From the NCBI GenBank assembly GCA_011330835.1, contig DRPO01000190.1, positions 1 to 6,775 on the forward strand: a DNA stretch of 6,775 bases, given 5' to 3'. Below, piece after piece: positions 4,520-6,775 of this stretch (the stretch's first letter is position 1; each line of letters opens with the position of its first letter). The translations under genes and the position numbers were made by a program. The notes beneath the pieces are model-generated. The model ran no database searches. It was not told the origin of the DNA and saw only the letters and a program-made list of their open reading frames with translations. The DNA is from Gammaproteobacteria bacterium. Lineage in GTDB: Bacteria; Pseudomonadota; Gammaproteobacteria; UWMA-0217.

Positions 4520-6184
4520 ATGAACACTACACGGACATTAAGCGTTGCTTCTGTGGCGTTGCTTGTCGCTTTCACGGGTGCGTGCTCTAACAACAAGACC
4601 ACCACCGCTGGCGTTTCCGCTGCCGAACAGCAGTACGAAGCAAAACTCAAGGCCCTTCGCGAGCGCGAAGCCGCGTTGGCGGCCAAGGAGAGGGAGTTGG
4701 CGTCTCGCCCGGCTCCGGCTCCGGCTCCCGCGCCAGCGGCGCCAGCGCCGGCTCCCGCCCCGGTTCAGATGGCCGCCGATGGCACGTTGCTGCCGCCGAA
4801 CGCCAAACCTGGCCAGTGCTATGCGCGGATCTGGATTCCGCCCGTCTACAAGACGATTTCCGAAAAGGTTCTGAAGCGTGATCGGGGCGAGCGCCTAGAG
4901 ATCATTCCGGCCAAATACGGCTATGTCACCGAAAAGGTGCTGGTCAAGGAAGAGTCCGAAAAGCTCATCCCCGTACCGGCCACTTACAGGACGGTTACCG
5001 AAAAGGTTCTGGTCAAGGAGCCCGAAACATTCTGGACTTTCGGTACGGGGTTCGATGGTCGCAATGTCGGCTCCGCGAAAGGCCCTAACGCCAAGCGCGC
5101 GGATGCGAATCGTCTGCGTTTGGCCAGGGAAGCGGGTCTGCCTGAAACCGCGGCGGTTGGCGAGTGTTTCGCCGAGTACTACAAGCCCGCCAAGTACGCG
5201 ACCAAGACCGAAAAGAAACTCAAGTCCGAGGCCTCTCAAAAGGTACAGGTCATTCCGGCCAAGTACGGCACGGTTACCGAGAAGGTTCTGGTTCAGGAAG
5301 CCTCTACAAAAGTCGTCAAGGTTCCCGCTGTCTACAAGACCGTTACCGAGAAGGTTCTGGTTGAGCCGGCGCGCACCGAATGGAAGGTTTCCGAATGCTC
5401 AGGCGGCGCCTGCCAGCCTGGCGGCGGTTATACTCGCGTGCCCGGCGCTCGGGATCGCATCGATCAGGCAACCGGCGAAATCATGTGTCTGGTGACCATT
5501 CCCGCGAAATATCGCACGATCACCAAGCGCATCATGGTGACTCCGCCGACAACCAAGACGATCGAGATCCCCGCGAAGTACAAAACGGTTACGGTTCGCA
5601 AGATGATCACGCCTCCACAAGAGAAGGTCATCCCCATCCCCGAAACCTATCAGACGGTTACTCACACCGTGAAGGTTCAGGACGCTCAGACTTCCTGGCA
5701 CAAGGTTGGCGCGCCTGGCGCGGCATCCGCTGGTCGTCCGACGGGCGAGGTATTCTGCGTCGCCGCTACTCCAGCCAAGTATCGTACGGTTACGCGCCGG
5801 GTTGAAGCCACGCCGGCATCAACCAAAAAGGTCGTGATTCCCGCGGTTTACAAAACGGTCAAGATCCGCAAGATGATCCAGCCGCCGCAAGAGAAGCGCA
5901 TCTCCATCCCCGAGGAATACCAGACCGTGACGCGTCGCGAAAAGGTTTCCGAAGGTCACATGGAATGGCGTCCCGTGCTTTGCCAAGTCAACATGACCTC
6001 CGCGAAGATTCGCGAGATCCAGAAGGCGCTCAAGGCCAAGGGTTACTACCATGGTCCTATCGATGGCGTCGTTGGGTCCCAGACCATCAACGCAATGCGG
6101 AAGTTTCAGAAAGCCAAGGGGTTGGCTTCCACTCGCTTTCTGACCGTCGAGACTGTAACCGCCCTGGGAGTTTCTCCTAACTAA
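4520..6184 (+). CDS. Repeat-rich lipoprotein with C-terminal peptidoglycan-binding domain
   Basis: A 554-residue exported lipoprotein of no named family. Residues 1-21 are a signal peptide with a lipobox-like FTGAC; Cys22 would be lipidated (Thr at -3 is less common than Leu). Residues about 33-62 are a charged predicted coiled coil, and 64-81 are an alternating Pro-Ala linker. Residues 100-483 hold twelve units of the pattern PAxYxTVTxxVLV, in four groups of three. Within every group the units are exactly 23 residues apart (Tyr at 110/133/156, 226/249/272, 331/354/377, 421/444/467). Each group starts with a Cys (100, 216, 323, 413) and ends with a Trp 16 residues after its third Tyr (172, 288, 393, 483). 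Residues 492-550 are a PG_binding_1-type domain with IQKALKAKGYYHGPIDGVVG and FQKAKGL. It probably links a lipid-anchored end to peptidoglycan. It stands alone, with its own promoter candidate and terminator. Confidence 0.93.
   Translation: MNTTRTLSVASVALLVAFTGACSNNKTTTAGVSAAEQQYEAKLKALREREAALAAKERELASRPAPAPAPAPAAPAPAPAPVQMAADGTLLPPNAKPGQCYARIWIPPVYKTISEKVLKRDRGERLEIIPAKYGYVTEKVLVKEESEKLIPVPATYRTVTEKVLVKEPETFWTFGTGFDGRNVGSAKGPNAKRADANRLRLAREAGLPETAAVGECFAEYYKPAKYATKTEKKLKSEASQKVQVIPAKYGTVTEKVLVQEASTKVVKVPAVYKTVTEKVLVEPARTEWKVSECSGGACQPGGGYTRVPGARDRIDQATGEIMCLVTIPAKYRTITKRIMVTPPTTKTIEIPAKYKTVTVRKMITPPQEKVIPIPETYQTVTHTVKVQDAQTSWHKVGAPGAASAGRPTGEVFCVAATPAKYRTVTRRVEATPASTKKVVIPAVYKTVKIRKMIQPPQEKRISIPEEYQTVTRREKVSEGHMEWRPVLCQVNMTSAKIREIQKALKAKGYYHGPIDGVVGSQTINAMRKFQKAKGLASTRFLTVETVTALGVSPN
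4817..5035 (+). repeat. Lipoprotein repeat group 1 (three 23-residue units)
   Basis: Residues Cys100 to Trp172, 73 residues. Units carry Tyr110, Tyr133 and Tyr156 at an exact 23-residue (69-nt) period. Units 2 and 3 share VTEKVLVKE. The linker to group 2 is the longest of the set (about 43 residues) and includes a basic, Asn/Gly-rich part. Confidence 0.85.
5165..5383 (+). repeat. Lipoprotein repeat group 2 (three 23-residue units)
   Basis: Residues Cys216 to Trp288, 73 residues, with Tyr226, Tyr249 and Tyr272. At DNA level, units 2 and 3 share an almost identical stretch (ttaccgagaaggttctggtt) exactly 69 nt apart. A Cys follows Trp288 by five residues (Cys293), and another is at Cys298. Confidence 0.85.
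5486..5698 (+). repeat. Lipoprotein repeat group 3 (three 23-residue units)
   Basis: Residues Cys323 to Trp393, 71 residues, with Tyr331, Tyr354 and Tyr377. It shares with group 4 the entry motif TGE(I/V)xC, the shorter Cys-to-Tyr distance of 8, and the TPPQEK/QPPQEK stretch before the third unit, so groups 3 and 4 look like the most recent duplication. Confidence 0.85.
5756..5968 (+). repeat. Lipoprotein repeat group 4 (three 23-residue units)
   Basis: Residues Cys413 to Trp483, 71 residues, with Tyr421, Tyr444 and Tyr467. Cys488 follows Trp483 by five residues, as in group 2. The group leads directly into the peptidoglycan-binding domain. Confidence 0.85.
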
Positions 6185-6208
6185 GGTTGACAGTCACATA
6201 ACAACAAG

Positions 6209-6236
6209 AAAGGGCCGCTTTCGCGGCCCTTTTTTT
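6209..6236 (+). terminator. Rho-independent terminator of the lipoprotein gene
   Basis: A GC-rich stem GGGCCGC (6212-6218) / GCGGCCC (6223-6229) closes a TTTC loop, extended by AAA/TTT at the base and followed by seven T (6230-6236). It lies 25 nt after the stop codon. This is a textbook intrinsic terminator. Confidence 0.93.
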
Positions 6237-6245
6237 CGCCTGAAG

Positions 6246-6413
6246 TATACCTCTCGCGACCAAGAATACCCCGTTCAGGCCACGACGCATCTTTTCGTCG
6301 ATAGCTGCGTTGTAAAAACTTGACGTAGCGCCACTATGCCTGCGTTTTTACGCCTTGCTCTCGACGAAAACCTACGCACCCTGAACGGGGTATTCTTGGT
6401 CGCGAGAGGTATA
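6246..6413. repeat. 168-bp palindromic element (MITE-like)
   Basis: Perfect terminal inverted arms of 33 bp run from 6246-6278 (starting TATACCTCTCGCGACC) and 6381-6413 (ending GGTCGCGAGAGGTATA). One more pair (6279/6380) continues the arm. Inside are further paired blocks about the same centre: TTTTCGTCGA (6292-6301) with TCGACGAAAA (6361-6370), and GTAAAAAC (6312-6319) with GTTTTTAC (6344-6351). The whole element could fold into one long imperfect hairpin with its apex near 6331. It has no transposase frame. The TA-ending arms would fit insertion at a TA dinucleotide, as in IS630/Tc1-mariner-type MITEs, but no target duplication can be proved from one copy. Confidence 0.75.
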
Positions 6414-6494
6414 TATTGTCGCGGTTCAGTCGACGCGTACCGACTGTTCGCTCCGAGAGGGTTAGAGTCTCCACGACCCAATCCCCACCACCTC
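6414..6494. other. Intergenic spacer without recognisable feature
   Basis: Between the palindromic element and the short palindromic repeats. No coding frame with family resemblance, promoter or hairpin of note was seen. Confidence 0.5.
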
Positions 6495-6591
6495 CGTCAT
6501 TCCGGGCTGAGTGGAGCGAAGACCCGGAATCCATAACGAGGCGCTGTGGATTCCCGCTTTCGCGGGAATGACGAGGTGGGCGGGAATGACG
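6495..6591. repeat. REP/dRS3-like short palindromic repeat cluster
   Basis: Three related pieces. The first is ATTCCGGG (6499-6506) with CCCGGAAT (6523-6530) around a 16-nt loop. The second is ATTCCCGCTTTCGCGGGAAT (6550-6569), an 8-bp stem with a TTTC loop that fits the ATTCCC-N8-GGGAAT form of neisserial dRS3 repeats. The third is a half copy: GCGGGAATGACG recurs at 6562-6573 and 6580-6591. The outer ends CGTCATTCC (6495-6503) and GGAATGACG (6565-6573) are also inverted. Read on the minus strand it encodes the HSRESGNPQ string often seen in spurious proteobacterial ORFs made of this repeat. Confidence 0.75.
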
Positions 6592-6650
6592 GGCGGGGTT
6601 CAGTGACGGAGTGAAACGTCCACCGAAATCCTCCCCCGCAAGCGTGGGTG

Positions 6651-6666
6651 GGGGGCTTTGGCCCCC
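6651..6666. other. GC-rich hairpin between convergent genes
   Basis: GGGGGC (6651-6656) and GCCCCC (6661-6666) form a 6-bp stem with a TTTG loop. It is followed by TCTTTC on the + strand and by no T-run on the minus strand. The upstream CCCCC at 6633-6637 could pair alternatively with the G-run. It lies 28 nt beyond the stop of the minus-strand gene and could help end that transcript, but it is not a standard intrinsic terminator. Confidence 0.35.
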
Positions 6667-6694
6667 TCTTTCGTGGTCGGGTTGGGCTTTGTGC

Positions 6695-6775
6695 TCAAAA
6701 ACTGATATCAAAATCCGCCGGGTTGGCCTTGCAGGCCTTGAGTTCCTCGTACAGCCAGCGTCCCGTGGTGTTGTC
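6695..6775 (-). CDS. C-terminal fragment of an unidentified protein, 5'-partial
   Basis: Reading the minus strand from the window edge gives 26 codons ending in TGA at 6697-6695, with C-terminus NTTGRWLYEELKACKANP followed by ADFDISF. The frame is open to the edge, shows GC-rich coding-like codons, and has the composition of a soluble globular protein, unlike the repeat-derived frames next to it. I do not recognise the family. The gene converges on the lipoprotein gene, with the repeat-rich intergenic region between them. It is short, so coding status is probable rather than certain. Confidence 0.6.
   Translation of the reverse strand, partial: DNTTGRWLYEELKACKANPADFDISF

Noticed and set aside
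6495..6591. CRISPR array.
   Set aside because: The repeated pieces are short palindromes of unequal length with no regular spacers and no cas genes nearby.
6334..6711. A 125-residue minus-strand open frame containing HSRESGNPQ and SPPPTLAGE.
   Set aside because: These strings are translations of intergenic palindromic repeats common in proteobacteria. The frame runs through the repeat cluster and half of the 168-bp element and has no domain.

Overview
This window looks like a chromosomal segment of a GC-rich proteobacterium. The E. coli-type DgkA (offset by five residues from the E. coli enzyme), the E. coli-like Tpx, the split two-subunit glycine decarboxylase and the REP/dRS3-like intergenic repeats together suggest a gammaproteobacterium or a close relative. 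This is an inference from protein resemblance; no rRNA or other taxonomic marker is present.

Region 1 (1-4223, + strand) is a tightly packed gene run: gcvPA (5' end outside the window), tpx, gcvPB, dgkA, and a small membrane-anchored helix-hairpin-helix protein. The gaps are 17 nt, 3 nt, an 8-nt overlap and 58 nt, so the first four genes at least look like one transcription unit. GcvPA and GcvPB together form the PLP-dependent P-protein of the glycine cleavage system. The thiol peroxidase gene sits between the two subunit genes. DgkA recycles diacylglycerol in the inner membrane.

Region 2 (4224-4519) is an AT-richer intergenic stretch. It holds a striking nested inverted repeat (4413-4459) next to an extended -10 promoter candidate. 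It appears to be the control region of the next gene.

Region 3 (4520-6236) is a single gene for a 554-residue outer-membrane-type lipoprotein with its own ribosome binding site and a strong intrinsic terminator. The protein has a lipobox, a coiled coil, a Pro-Ala linker, twelve 23-residue repeats arranged as four groups of three, and a C-terminal peptidoglycan-binding domain. It probably ties a membrane to the cell wall.

Region 4 (6237-6694) has no gene and is rich in repeats: a 168-bp palindromic element with 33-bp perfect terminal arms, a cluster of dRS3/REP-like short palindromes, and a GC-rich hairpin. At the right edge the last 26 codons of a minus-strand gene converge on this region. 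The most unusual items are the 4 x 3 repeat lipoprotein, its nested upstream dyad, the palindromic element, and tpx lying inside the gcvPA-gcvPB pair.
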